From positions 248,001 to 312,000 of the forward strand of contig JAPKMP010000001.1 in NCBI GenBank assembly GCA_026645935.1: a DNA stretch of 64,000 bases, read 5' to 3'. Position 1 is the stretch's first letter. Every line of letters begins with the position of its first letter. This DNA is from Candidatus Villigracilaceae bacterium. GTDB taxonomy: Bacteria > Chloroflexota > Anaerolineae > Anaerolineales > Villigracilaceae. Of this stretch, positions 1 through 8,383 are shown one piece after another. A program made the translations under genes and the position numbers. The notes under the pieces are model-generated. The model searched no databases and was not told the origin of the DNA. It saw only the letters and a list, made by a program, of their open reading frames with translations.

Positions 1-77
1 GATTGTGTACATTTGGGGCATCGTACGGCAGGCGCATCGCGCGCTTCCGGCATTATTTTACCGAAAAGGAGTATGAA

Positions 78-458
78 ATGAAATCGAGGTTTTACGTGTT
101 TGGGGTTTTGGTTCTCGCGCTGGCGCTTTCAGCATGCGGTGGTTCAGCCAATTCCGGTTTCCCGACCGGGAAGTTCATCAAGGAGGGGACGCAGGAGTAC
201 GGTCTTCATTTCAAAGAGGACGGCACCTTCGATGTCTTCAACGGCAATACGGTTTTTGTGACCGCCACGTATGATGTGAATGGCAGCGTCCTGACCGAGA
301 CCGGCAACAACGGCGGCTGCGAACCGAACGTCAGCTTCAACTACACCTTCGACGGCTCGAAACTGACCTTCACCTACGTGGGTAATCCCGAAGATGATAA
401 AGAGTGCGGCGGGCGCTATGCCGACTTCAATAATGTGACTTACGTTCTGCAGAAGTAA
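78..458 (+). CDS. Small secreted lipoprotein, function unknown
   Basis: The protein is 126 aa. The ORF track begins at base 3, but an AAGGAG ribosome binding site six bases before the ATG at 78 makes MKSRF the likely start, and the upstream residues do not look like protein. The N-terminus is a lipoprotein signal: Lys/Arg, a hydrophobic stretch, then the lipobox LSAC with Cys near residue 18. The mature part (KEGTQEYGLHFKEDGTF, then a second strand-rich half) resembles small beta-barrel or lipocalin-like outer-surface proteins. A terminator follows directly. I do not recognise a family and infer only that it is exported and lipid anchored. Confidence 0.75.
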   Translation: MKSRFYVFGVLVLALALSACGGSANSGFPTGKFIKEGTQEYGLHFKEDGTFDVFNGNTVFVTATYDVNGSVLTETGNNGGCEPNVSFNYTFDGSKLTFTYVGNPEDDKECGGRYADFNNVTYVLQK

Positions 459-471
459 GGTTTGAGAAGTA

Positions 472-506
472 AAAAAGACAGCCGTCTGAATAACGGCTGT
501 CTTTTT
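472..506. terminator. Bidirectional intrinsic terminator
   Basis: AAAAAGACAGCCGT pairs with ACGGCTGTCTTTTT around a short loop. The stem has an A-run on the left and a T-run on the right, so it can end transcription from both convergent genes (the lipoprotein and the amphi-Trp gene). Confidence 0.85.
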
Positions 507-510
507 GTGT

Positions 511-738
511 TTAATACTTCCACTTCATTTGAAATTCGATCTCTTCTTCACCTTCGCCGCGTTCGTGGGCTATGCTGATCTCGGCGGCTTTGGGCACTAC
601 CACCCGTTTGCCCGCCACCTGAATGCGGAATTTTTCTCCGGCTTCGAGGGCATCCGCAAGTCGGCGCAATTTCTCGGCAAACTTCTTCACGGAATAAACT
701 TTCTCGATATCACGGGCGCGTTTGATTTTCTTGGGCAT
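511..738 (-). CDS. Amphi-Trp domain-containing protein
   Basis: The protein is 75 aa from the ATG at 738, which has GAGGAAAA upstream; the longer 99-aa ORF start is less likely. It has a basic N-terminus (MPKKIKRARDIEK), a helix KKFAEKLRRLADALEAG, then short strands ending in the alternating EIEFQMKWKY. This helix plus amphipathic aromatic strand fits the small amphi-Trp domain family, whose biochemical role is unknown. It is single-domain and has no signal peptide, so it is probably cytosolic. The assignment rests on pattern only. Confidence 0.7.
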   Translation of the reverse strand: MPKKIKRARDIEKVYSVKKFAEKLRRLADALEAGEKFRIQVAGKRVVVPKAAEISIAHERGEGEEEIEFQMKWKY

Positions 739-824
739 ACGGTTTTCCTCTGGTAGTATTAATGATTGCGCATCATACCTGAAAACCTGTTCGCAACAGA
801 GTATTTTCATCCAACTATCATTTT

Positions 825-853
825 ACTGGGCAGTTAATATGTCACGGTATAAT
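825..853 (+). promoter_or_regulatory. Candidate promoter for the EamA transporter gene
   Basis: A perfect TATAAT lies at 848-853, 25 bases before the TTG start. The -35 region 17 bases upstream is poor, so only the -10 element is well supported. Confidence 0.4.
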
Positions 854-878
854 CGCGCACGCCAATAAGGAGAACAAC

Positions 879-1721
879 TTGCTTTCGATCATCTTTGGTC
901 TACTATCTGCGCTCAGTTGGGGCGCGGGTGATTTTACGGGCGGACTTGCGGCGCGCAAGGTCGGGGCATACCGTTCGGTCTTCTACGCAGAAGTGATCGG
1001 TGTTGTCTTTTTATTTCTCGTATTGGCATTTGTGAACGAACCGATCCCGGATCGGCGGGCGCAAATCTTTGCGCTCCTTGCAGGGGCACTCGGCACGATC
1101 GGTTTGATGCTGTTATATCACTCGATGACCCTAGGGTTGATGAGTGTCGCCGCGCCTGTATCCGCTTTGCTGGCGGCGGTCCTTCCGGTGCTGGTGGGCA
1201 TCTTCACTGAAGGCATTCCGGGTATCCCCACTTTGATCGGATTTGGCTTTGCCCTTTTTGCGGTATGGATGGTCTCACAAAGCGAAGGCGGCGTGAAAGA
1301 CATCCTCTCGCATCTCTCCGACTTGAAACTGCCTCTGCTTGCAGGCATTGGATTTGGCTTTTACTTTGTCCTCATGCACCAGGCGGCACGCGATGGCGGT
1401 GCGGTCTGGCATATGGTCTTCTCGCGCACCGGCGGCATGGCGCTGATTGTCACATATTTATTGGTCACCCGCTCATCATGGAAGATCGAACCTTCCTCAT
1501 TGCCCATCATCTCTTTGAACGGCATTCTCGATCTTGGCGGCAATTTCTTCTTTATCCTTGCAGGACAAGCCGGGCGGCTGGATGTGGCTTCTGTACTTAG
1601 TTCCCTCTTCCCCGGCGCAACGGTCATCCTCGCATGGATCTTCCTGAAGGAACGGCTCAGCCGGAATCAATGGGTCGGCGTATTTTGCGCGCTGATCGCC
1701 ATCGTATTGCTGACCTTATAA
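879..1721 (+). CDS. EamA/DMT-family transporter
   Basis: The 280-aa integral membrane protein starts with TTG at 879, preceded by AAGGAG at a spacing of six. It has about ten hydrophobic helices in two repeats, the usual drug/metabolite transporter (EamA) layout. The N-terminal helix contains LLSALSWGAGDFTGG and the second half ends with VASVLSSLFPGATVILAWIFL before the last helix. Glycine and proline positions (APVSALLAAVLPVLVG) also fit the family. These permeases export metabolites or amino acids; the substrate cannot be told from sequence. It is followed 12 bases later by a second membrane-protein gene, probably in the same transcript. Confidence 0.85.
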   Translation: MLSIIFGLLSALSWGAGDFTGGLAARKVGAYRSVFYAEVIGVVFLFLVLAFVNEPIPDRRAQIFALLAGALGTIGLMLLYHSMTLGLMSVAAPVSALLAAVLPVLVGIFTEGIPGIPTLIGFGFALFAVWMVSQSEGGVKDILSHLSDLKLPLLAGIGFGFYFVLMHQAARDGGAVWHMVFSRTGGMALIVTYLLVTRSSWKIEPSSLPIISLNGILDLGGNFFFILAGQAGRLDVASVLSSLFPGATVILAWIFLKERLSRNQWVGVFCALIAIVLLTL

Positions 1722-1733
1722 GGAGTTAACCTT

Positions 1734-2366
1734 ATGGATTCGATGGATACTCATAACACCGCTTTACTCCAAGCCGGATATTTCAACGCCTCAGATCTCG
1801 AAGCAAACCGCAAAGGGCAATTCTCTCAAAATCAGGTGGATCGTTTCAGGAATGAACGGGATTTCATTCAGCAGACATCCGGCAAATACGAGAACAGGGC
1901 ATTTATCGTTTCCTTGATCTTTGGCGCAGGGGCTCTCTTCTTTTGTCTTGTTCTCTATTTCGTTGGCGTCTTCGAAGCGCTTCAAACCATGCTCGGCGGT
2001 TTATTCCTCCCGGCGATGGCTGGGCTCGCCTTACTCGCCGCCTTGTTTATCTTTGTCATCGTTCCGCGTCAATACCAAGCCTCGGTGGATATGTACAGGT
2101 CGATGGGCACGCCGCTGGCGGAGAATCCGCTTGGAGCGATCCAGACCATCGAAGCCCGGGCGAAGGCATATGAATCACGCGCGGGGCTGGACCGGAATCT
2201 GCACAGCGTATCGAGCCGGGTGTCTTATGTGCTCGAGATGGACAGCATCAAATTCCCTATTACCGAATCGCTCATGTCTGCCATTCAAGACAACCGGCTT
2301 TACCGGGTCCATTGCATTAATGACGGGGGCGCCTGGAGGCTTCTCAGCATGGAAACATTGGAATGA
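1734..2366 (+). CDS. Two-helix membrane protein of unknown function
   Basis: The protein is 210 aa and starts at an ATG with GGAG upstream. A soluble N-terminal stretch of about 50 residues rich in Gln/Asn/Arg precedes two adjacent transmembrane helices (about residues 55-80 and 88-108). A cytosolic-looking C-terminal domain of about 100 residues follows (ARAKAYESRAGLDRNLHSVSSRVSYVLEMDSIKFPI). The helical hairpin with soluble ends suggests a regulatory or scaffolding membrane protein, but no family is recognised. It lies 12 bases downstream of the EamA transporter gene and upstream of the rpsB promoter. Confidence 0.7.
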   Translation: MDSMDTHNTALLQAGYFNASDLEANRKGQFSQNQVDRFRNERDFIQQTSGKYENRAFIVSLIFGAGALFFCLVLYFVGVFEALQTMLGGLFLPAMAGLALLAALFIFVIVPRQYQASVDMYRSMGTPLAENPLGAIQTIEARAKAYESRAGLDRNLHSVSSRVSYVLEMDSIKFPITESLMSAIQDNRLYRVHCINDGGAWRLLSMETLE

Positions 2367-2402
2367 CAGCGGATGGAAAAACCTTAATCCTCAAAATACT
2401 TG

Positions 2403-2411
2403 TGTTATAAT
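2403..2411 (+). promoter_or_regulatory. Extended -10 promoter for rpsB-tsf
   Basis: TGTTATAAT is a perfect extended -10 element (TG-N-TATAAT). The -35 region is weak, as is common for extended -10 promoters. It lies 150 bases before the rpsB start and therefore predicts a long leader. Confidence 0.65.
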
Positions 2412-2560
2412 CCCGCCGCTCTCAAACCAAGAAATGAGAGCACACTCTGCCTGGGACGGGCACAAGCGTCCCTGAGCGGGTCAATATCCCCGCTAAACTC
2501 ACTCCGTTTCGCACTGGCGTTCCTGCGCCGCGTGTCGGAGAACGGAAATCTAGGAGAACC
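2412..2560 (+). promoter_or_regulatory. Structured rpsB leader, four hairpins
   Basis: Four hairpins follow one another between the promoter and the rpsB ribosome binding site. CTCTCA/TGAGAG is at 2419-2440, GGGACG/CGTCCC at 2453-2472, AGCGGG/CCCGCT at 2475-2494, and CTCCG/CGGAG with an inner GGCG/CGCC at 2502-2540. AGGAG at 2552 follows. Ribosomal protein S2 represses its own mRNA in other bacteria, so an S2-binding autoregulatory leader is the natural hypothesis. This is inference; I could not match the structure to a known leader class. Confidence 0.55.
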
Positions 2561-3436
2561 ATGGCAGTCATTTCAATGAAAGCCCTGCTTGAGAGCGGCG
2601 TCCATTTTGGGCATCGCACGAACAAGTGGGACCCGCGCATGAAGCCGTATATTTTCACGGAGCGCAACGGCATTCATATCCTCGACCTTCAGCAGACCGT
2701 CAAGCTGGCGAACACTGCTTATGGGATCATTCGCGATACCGTCTCCAACGGCGGGACCGTGCTCTTCGTCGGCACCAAGCGGCAGGCTCAGGAAACCATC
2801 GCCGAAGAAGCGACCCGGGCCGGAATGCCCTACGTCACCGAACGCTGGATGGGCGGTATGCTGACCAACTGGTCCACCATGCATCAGCGCATCCAGGAAC
2901 TCGAGCGGCTCGAAAAACTGCGCGATGGCGGCGACATCAACCGCCTCACCAAGAAGGAAGGCTTGTTGATCGAACGTGAGATCACCCGCCTCCAGACCCG
3001 CCTGAGCGGTGTCCGCTCCATGAAGCGACTGCCAAACCTGCTCTTCATCATCGATGTGGGAAGAGAAGACGCGGCGGTCAATGAAGCCAACCTGCTTGGC
3101 ATTCCGATCGTTGCGCTGGTCGATACGAATTGCAATCCGCAGAACATCGATTACGTGATCCCCTCCAACGATGACGCCATCCGCGCCATCAAACTGCTGG
3201 TCTCCAAGATGGCAGACGCCGTCCTCGAGGGCAAAGCCATGCGCAAGGAGGAACAGCCCGAGGGTGAGGTCGAAGCGAGAACCGACTCCAAAGCGTCCAA
3301 ATCCCGCCCGGCTCGCAAAGTCGTTGAAACCGATGAAGAAGTGAATGACGACGCCCTGCTCGGCAAATCCACGCTTGCCAAGTTGACCCCGAAGCCGGAA
3401 GAAACCGCGGAAGCCTCTCCGGAAGAAGCCAAGTGA
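2561..3436 (+). CDS. rpsB: 30S ribosomal protein S2
   Basis: The 291-aa protein has an AGGAG ribosome binding site before its ATG. The conserved S2 opening [16 protein letters not shown] is followed by [10 protein letters not shown] and the signature region [19 protein letters not shown] and [14 protein letters not shown]2 binds the head-body junction of the 30S subunit. The S2 core ends near residue 225. About 65 further residues form a charged Glu/Lys-rich tail ([15 protein letters not shown] to the end), which is longer than in E. coli S2 and probably disordered. The gene is cotranscribed with tsf, 25 bases downstream, behind the structured leader. Confidence 0.98.
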   Translation: MAVISMKALLESGVHFGHRTNKWDPRMKPYIFTERNGIHILDLQQTVKLANTAYGIIRDTVSNGGTVLFVGTKRQAQETIAEEATRAGMPYVTERWMGGMLTNWSTMHQRIQELERLEKLRDGGDINRLTKKEGLLIEREITRLQTRLSGVRSMKRLPNLLFIIDVGREDAAVNEANLLGIPIVALVDTNCNPQNIDYVIPSNDDAIRAIKLLVSKMADAVLEGKAMRKEEQPEGEVEARTDSKASKSRPARKVVETDEEVNDDALLGKSTLAKLTPKPEETAEASPEEAK

Positions 3437-3461
3437 CCGAAAGAGACCAAGGACTGATACG

Positions 3462-4067
3462 ATGGAAATAACGACAGAAATGATCAAGCAATTGCGCGCT
3501 GCAACCAACGCCCCGATGTTGGACTGCCGCAAAGCGTTGCAGGAAGCGGACGGCGACTTCGACAAAGCGGTGGATTGGCTTCGTGAAAAAGGCATGGCAA
3601 CCGCCGCCAAGCGCGCCGACCGCGACGCCTCCAACGGGACCGTGGAGTTGTATTCCCACGGCGGCGGACGCGTGGGCGTGATGGTCGAGATCAATTGCGA
3701 GACCGACTTCGTCGCCCGCAACGAACAATTCCGCCACCTCGCACATGAGATCGCCTTACAGATCGCAGCGAGCGCACCCAAATACATTACTGCGGATGAA
3801 ATTCCCGCGGCTGAGCTCGAGCATGAATCCGAGATCGCCCGCGCCCGCGCCAGGGAGGAAGGCAAGCCCGACAACGTCCTGCCGAAGATCGTGGAAGGAC
3901 GCATCGAAAAATTCAAGGACGAAGTCTGCCTTCTGCGCCAGGTTTACATCCGCGATGAATCGATCACCATCGAAAAGCTCATTTTGCAAAACGTTGCCGC
4001 CATTGGCGAGAACATCATCGTGCGCCGCTTCCAGCGATGGGAACTCGGTGAAAGTTTAAAGAATTAG
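3462..4067 (+). CDS. tsf: Elongation factor Ts
   Basis: EF-Ts exchanges GDP for GTP on EF-Tu. The 201-aa protein starts MEITTEMIKQLRAATNAPMLDCRKALQEADGD, the N-terminal UBA-like domain with the family signature, followed by the core subdomain (VEINCETDFVARNEQF). It is much shorter than the E. coli protein (about 280 aa), so it belongs to the short EF-Ts form with only one dimerization/core repeat, also known from Thermus and cyanobacteria. It is the second gene of the rpsB operon and is followed by a strong terminator. Confidence 0.97.
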   Translation: MEITTEMIKQLRAATNAPMLDCRKALQEADGDFDKAVDWLREKGMATAAKRADRDASNGTVELYSHGGGRVGVMVEINCETDFVARNEQFRHLAHEIALQIAASAPKYITADEIPAAELEHESEIARARAREEGKPDNVLPKIVEGRIEKFKDEVCLLRQVYIRDESITIEKLILQNVAAIGENIIVRRFQRWELGESLKN

Positions 4068-4071
4068 ATTG

Positions 4072-4101
4072 AAAAGCCAGCCTTCGGGTTGGCTTTTTTT
4101 A
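4072..4101 (+). terminator. Terminator of rpsB-tsf
   Basis: AAAAGCCAGCC-TTCG-GGTTGGCTTTTTTT forms an 11-bp stem capped by a TTCG tetraloop and followed by a T-run. It starts five bases after the tsf stop. Confidence 0.95.
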
Positions 4102-4104
4102 TAG

Positions 4105-4881
<777 letters not shown>

Positions 4882-4896
4882 TCCCTGACTGAATCG

Positions 4897-4938
4897 ACGC
4901 CTCTCTCCATCGGATGACAGGGGAGAGGTGTTTATGTT
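4897..4938 (+). terminator. Probable terminator after pyrH
   Basis: ACGCCTCTCTCC pairs with GGGGAGAGGTGT (12 bp with two G-U pairs, 11-base loop), followed by TTATGTTTG. The stem is strong but the T-tract is interrupted, so termination may be partial. Confidence 0.5.
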
Positions 4939-5047
4939 TGAGAGACTCTCCAAATTCATCATAAACCATCAAAAAATTCCCATCCCATAGCCTATTTTTA
5001 TGTTTTGGGGTATCCTTGGTTCGTAAATTTTTTTTCGGAGGAAGATC

Positions 5048-5617
5048 GTGAGCACAGACGAGATCAAGAGCCTGATGAAAGATGCCGAAACCCGAATGCA
5101 CGGCGCGATCCAATCCCTTGTCGACGATTTAAACGGCATCCGCACCGGGCGCGCCAGCCCGGCATTGGTGGAAAAGCTTCCCGTGGAATATTACGGCACC
5201 CCCACGCCTCTCCAGAACCTTGCGTCCATCTCGGTGCCCGAGCCGCGCACATTGACGATCAAGCCTTTCGATGGCGGCTCTTTGAAGGATATCGAGAAAG
5301 CGATTCGCATTTCGGACCTCGGATTGAATCCCAACTCCGACGGAAAGGTCATCCACCTGAACCTGCCTCCCCTGACGGAAGAGCGCCGACGCGACCTTGT
5401 CAAACACATGAACCACCGGCTCGAGGAAGCGCGCATCGCCATCCGCAACGTGCGCCGAGACCTGCACAACGACATCCGCGAATACGAAAAGGAAAAACTC
5501 ATCACCGAAGACGATCTCAAACGCGGCGAGGAGGACCTGCAAAAGCTCACCGACAAATACGTCGAAGAGATCGCCAAATTGGGACAGAATAAAGAAAAAG
5601 AAATCATGGAAGTCTGA
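5048..5617 (+). CDS. frr: Ribosome recycling factor
   Basis: With EF-G, RRF splits the post-termination ribosome. The 189-aa protein has the full family length. Start is GTG at 5048 behind a clear CGGAGGAAG site. Recognisable blocks are MHGAIQSLVDDLNGIRTGRASPALVEKLPVEYYG, IRISDLGLNPNSDGKVIHLNLPPLTEERR and the C-terminal helix region RNVRRDLHNDIREYEKEKLITEDD. The next gene, uppS, begins 38 bases downstream, so frr-uppS-cdsA probably form one transcript. Confidence 0.98.
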   Translation: MSTDEIKSLMKDAETRMHGAIQSLVDDLNGIRTGRASPALVEKLPVEYYGTPTPLQNLASISVPEPRTLTIKPFDGGSLKDIEKAIRISDLGLNPNSDGKVIHLNLPPLTEERRRDLVKHMNHRLEEARIAIRNVRRDLHNDIREYEKEKLITEDDLKRGEEDLQKLTDKYVEEIAKLGQNKEKEIMEV

Positions 5618-5655
5618 ACCGCTTCACGGACAACCGCGAACGGTCGGTCAACCCT

Positions 5656-6402
5656 ATGACAGACACACCTTTAAATATTCCGCCTGAAAAGATTCCCCGG
5701 CACGTTGCCATGATCATGGACGGCAACGGACGTTGGGCGCTTCAACGCGGACTTCCGCGACTTGCCGGTCACAAAGCCGGGACGGAAAACCTGCGCCGTG
5801 TCATCCGTGCCACGGTCGAATTCGGCGTGAAGTATCTTACGATCTACGCTTTTTCGACAGAAAATTGGGGACGCCCGCCCGAAGAAGTGCAGGGACTGAT
5901 GTTCATCCTGCAGGATGTCATCGACCGCGAACTGGGCGAGTTGAATTCCCAGGGTGTGCAGCTTCGCCATATCGGCCGTCTCGAGCGGCTCGATCCCAAA
6001 ATTCAAAAGAAGGTTTTGGATGCCATCGAGTTGACGAAAAATAACAACAAGCTTGTCCTTAACGTAGCGTTCAACTACGGCGGACGGGACGAGATCGTCT
6101 ACGCGATCCAGCGAATCATCAAGGACGGAATTCCCGCCGATGCGGTGACGGACGAACTCGTGAACCAATATCTTTTTACGGCTGGCGTTCCCGACCCGGA
6201 TTTGATCATCCGTACATCGGGCGAATTGCGCGTCAGCAACTTCCTGATCTGGCAGGCGGCGTATTCCGAATGGTATATCACGCCGACCTTCTGGCCAGAC
6301 TTCGATAAAGAAGAATATCGCCGCGCGCTGGAGGATTTTGCCCATCGCGACCGGCGTTATGGAAAGGTATCTTCGGGGGAACTCCAGGAATCCAATGCGT
6401 AG
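5656..6402 (+). CDS. uppS: Isoprenyl transferase (undecaprenyl diphosphate synthase)
   Basis: The enzyme makes cis-polyprenyl diphosphate, the lipid carrier for cell-wall sugars. At 248 aa it is typical in length. MIMDGNGRWA carries the catalytic Asp and the diphosphate-binding Arg. YLTIYAFSTENWGRP and the C-terminal RTSGELRVSNFLIWQAAYSEWY block (normally RTSGE-R-SNFLLWQ) are complete. It overlaps the next gene, cdsA, by eight bases. Chloroflexota may use a product of different chain length, so the exact chain length is not determined here. Confidence 0.96.
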   Translation: MTDTPLNIPPEKIPRHVAMIMDGNGRWALQRGLPRLAGHKAGTENLRRVIRATVEFGVKYLTIYAFSTENWGRPPEEVQGLMFILQDVIDRELGELNSQGVQLRHIGRLERLDPKIQKKVLDAIELTKNNNKLVLNVAFNYGGRDEIVYAIQRIIKDGIPADAVTDELVNQYLFTAGVPDPDLIIRTSGELRVSNFLIWQAAYSEWYITPTFWPDFDKEEYRRALEDFAHRDRRYGKVSSGELQESNA

Positions 6403-7210
6403 AAGAATGTTCACGGCGCTTGGGCTGGCTTTGCTCGGCGTTCCCGCCATTGTCATTGGCGGCATCTTTTATTACCTCCTTATGGGGACGTTTCTAATTG
6501 GCGCAGCATGGGAATATGTTCATCTATTCCGTGCGGTGAAATTCGAGCCAGACATGGTTGTAACTACAGGCGGGGTGGCCGTGGTCACCTTTGCCCGCAT
6601 GTTCTTCCCGGAATATGCGCAGCCCGTTTTTGCCGCCGCCATTCTCATCGCAATGGCGGTTCATTTAATCAAATACGAGCGCGGACGTGACCTGTCCGCG
6701 CTTGATTTTGGAGTCACGGTCGGCGGGATCGTGTATGTCGGCTGGGTCGGCTCCTATCTCCTCGACTTACGCAACCTGCCCGAGGGCGGCTGGTGGTTCA
6801 TGCTCGTGATGTTCTGCGTTTGGGCGGGAGACTCGGGCGCATATTCCATCGGGCGCGCGTATGGCAAACATAAATTGGCGCCGCGCCTCAGCCCCAAAAA
6901 AAGTTGGGAGGGCTATGCGGCCAGTGTTTTCACTGGCGCGCACACCGGCGCATTGTACGTCTGGGTATTCAAAACCTTCGGAAATTTGCAAAGCGATATT
7001 ACGATCTGGCAGGGCGCGATCCTCGGTTTGCTGCTCGGGGCGCTGCCCACCCTGGGCGACCTCGGCGAAAGCATGATCAAACGCCAGTCCGGCATCAAGG
7101 ACTCGAGCGATATCATCCCGGGTCACGGCGGTTTCTTCGACCGCATCGATTCGTGGATCTGGGGCGCCCCCATCGGATTTTATTTTCTCACCTGGTTCAT
7201 TCTTAATTAG
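6395..7210 (+). CDS. cdsA: Phosphatidate cytidylyltransferase
   Basis: CdsA makes CDP-diacylglycerol from phosphatidic acid and CTP. The ORF opens at 6338, but the ATG at 6395 (MRRRMFTALGLALLG) is the probable start; it overlaps uppS by eight bases and begins directly with a basic residue cluster and a membrane helix. The 271-aa protein has about seven hydrophobic segments and ends with the full CDS signature: SMIKRQSGIKDSSDIIPGHGG followed by FFDRIDS. The frr-uppS-cdsA order is the canonical one; dxr, which often follows, is replaced here by glpX. Confidence 0.95.
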   Translation: MRRRMFTALGLALLGVPAIVIGGIFYYLLMGTFLIGAAWEYVHLFRAVKFEPDMVVTTGGVAVVTFARMFFPEYAQPVFAAAILIAMAVHLIKYERGRDLSALDFGVTVGGIVYVGWVGSYLLDLRNLPEGGWWFMLVMFCVWAGDSGAYSIGRAYGKHKLAPRLSPKKSWEGYAASVFTGAHTGALYVWVFKTFGNLQSDITIWQGAILGLLLGALPTLGDLGESMIKRQSGIKDSSDIIPGHGGFFDRIDSWIWGAPIGFYFLTWFILN

Positions 7211-7219
7211 GAGGATCTC

Positions 7220-8212
7220 ATGGAAGTTCTCGGCGCAACACCCACACGGAATCTCGCGCTCGAACTGGCGCGCGTCACCGAAGCGGCGGCGATGATGGCG
7301 GGTCGCTTCATGGGGAGGGGAGATAAGGAAGGGGCAGACCAAGCCGCGGTGAATGCGATGCGTCTCATCCTCGGCACAGTGGATATGAGCGGAGTCATCG
7401 TCATTGGGGAAGGCGAAAAGGATCAGGCACCGATGTTGTATAACGGGGAGAAAGTCGGCAACGGCTCCAAACCGGACGTGGATGTTGCAGTGGACCCCAT
7501 TGACGGGACTCGCCCTTTAGCCTTTGGTCGTTCCAACTCGCTTGCCACAGTGGCATTGGCTCCACGCGGGACGATGTTCGACCCCGGACCTTTTGTTTAC
7601 ATGGACAAGATTGCGGTGGGACCGGAAGGCAAGGGCAGGATCAACATCGAAAAATCGATCACTGAAAATTTGCAGGCGATCGCAAAGGCGAAAGGCAGAG
7701 CTGTCGAAGATCTGACAACGATCATCCTCGACCGTCCGCGCCATGCGGAGATGATTGCCGAAATCCGCAAGGCCGGCGCGCGCATCCGCCAAATCCCCGA
7801 TGGTGACGTGGCGGCGGCATTGATGACCGCCTGGCCCGACGCAGGCGTTGATGTATTGCTCGGCATCGGCGGCACCCCTGAAGGAGTCATCGCGGCGTGC
7901 GCGTTGCGCGCCATGGGCGGTGAGATACAAGGGAAACTTTATGCGCGCGACGAAGCCGAGTTGAATCGCGGACGCGAAGCCGGATACGATTTCGATAAAG
8001 TATTGACGATGAACGACCTTGTCTCTTCAGAAGATGTCTTCTTCGCCGCCACCGGCATCACCGACGGCGAATTGCTCAAGGGCGTGCGCTATCTCGGCGA
8101 CCGGATCACCACCGACACCCTCGTCGTGCGCGGGCTGACCGGCACCATCCGCGAGATCATCGCCACGCACACGACGGATAAGCTGGATAATCTAAGTTCG
8201 GTGCGTTATTGA
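7220..8212 (+). CDS. glpX: Class II fructose-1,6-bisphosphatase (GlpX)
   Basis: The enzyme dephosphorylates fructose 1,6-bisphosphate in gluconeogenesis and is metal dependent. The 330-aa protein has an AGGAGG site seven bases before its ATG. Motifs include GVIVIGEGEKDQAPML (metal ligands), VDVAVDPIDGTRPLAFG (the inositol-monophosphatase-like DPIDGT motif) and VDVLLGIGGTPEGVIAACAL. Length is normal for GlpX. It begins nine bases after cdsA, so it may be read from the same transcript, although the two functions are unrelated. Confidence 0.96.
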   Translation: MEVLGATPTRNLALELARVTEAAAMMAGRFMGRGDKEGADQAAVNAMRLILGTVDMSGVIVIGEGEKDQAPMLYNGEKVGNGSKPDVDVAVDPIDGTRPLAFGRSNSLATVALAPRGTMFDPGPFVYMDKIAVGPEGKGRINIEKSITENLQAIAKAKGRAVEDLTTIILDRPRHAEMIAEIRKAGARIRQIPDGDVAAALMTAWPDAGVDVLLGIGGTPEGVIAACALRAMGGEIQGKLYARDEAELNRGREAGYDFDKVLTMNDLVSSEDVFFAATGITDGELLKGVRYLGDRITTDTLVVRGLTGTIREIIATHTTDKLDNLSSVRY

Positions 8213-8230
8213 TGATGACGTGAAAACTGC

Positions 8231-8259
8231 TTGACATTCCAACTCCACCTACATATAAT
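8231..8259 (+). promoter_or_regulatory. Consensus promoter for tRNA-Asn
   Basis: A perfect TTGACA (8231-8236) and a perfect TATAAT (8254-8259) are separated by 17 bases. The predicted start is about four bases before the tRNA. Confidence 0.9.
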
Positions 8260-8270
8260 ATCGCTCGCGT

Positions 8271-8346
8271 TCCTGGCTAGCTCAATCGGCGGAGCGAGCG
8301 GCTGTTAACCGCTAGGTTAGAGGTTCAAGTCCTCTGCCAGGAGCCA
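8271..8346 (+). tRNA. tRNA-Asn (GTT)
   Basis: The cloverleaf is complete. The acceptor pair is TCCTGGC/GCCAGGA with discriminator G and an encoded CCA. The anticodon stem is AGCGG/CCGCT around loop CTGTTAA, giving anticodon GTT at 8304-8306. The T arm has the usual GGTTCAAGTCC. Confidence 0.97.
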
Positions 8347-8349
8347 TAC

Positions 8350-8383
8350 AAGAACCGTCCTCGATTTTGAGGACGGTTCTTTA
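8350..8383. terminator. Bidirectional terminator between tRNA-Asn and the TsnR-like gene
   Basis: AAGAACCGTCCTC pairs with GAGGACGGTTCTT around GATTTT. The stem is followed by T residues on the plus strand and by an interrupted T-run on the minus strand. It overlaps the stop codon of the convergent gene. Confidence 0.85.

Noticed and set aside
2573-3916. 447-aa minus-strand ORF across rpsB and tsf
   Set aside because: It is an antisense shadow of two conserved genes with good codon use and has no domain or ribosome binding site.
5671-6465. 264-aa minus-strand ORF
   Set aside because: Antisense to uppS with its complete motifs.
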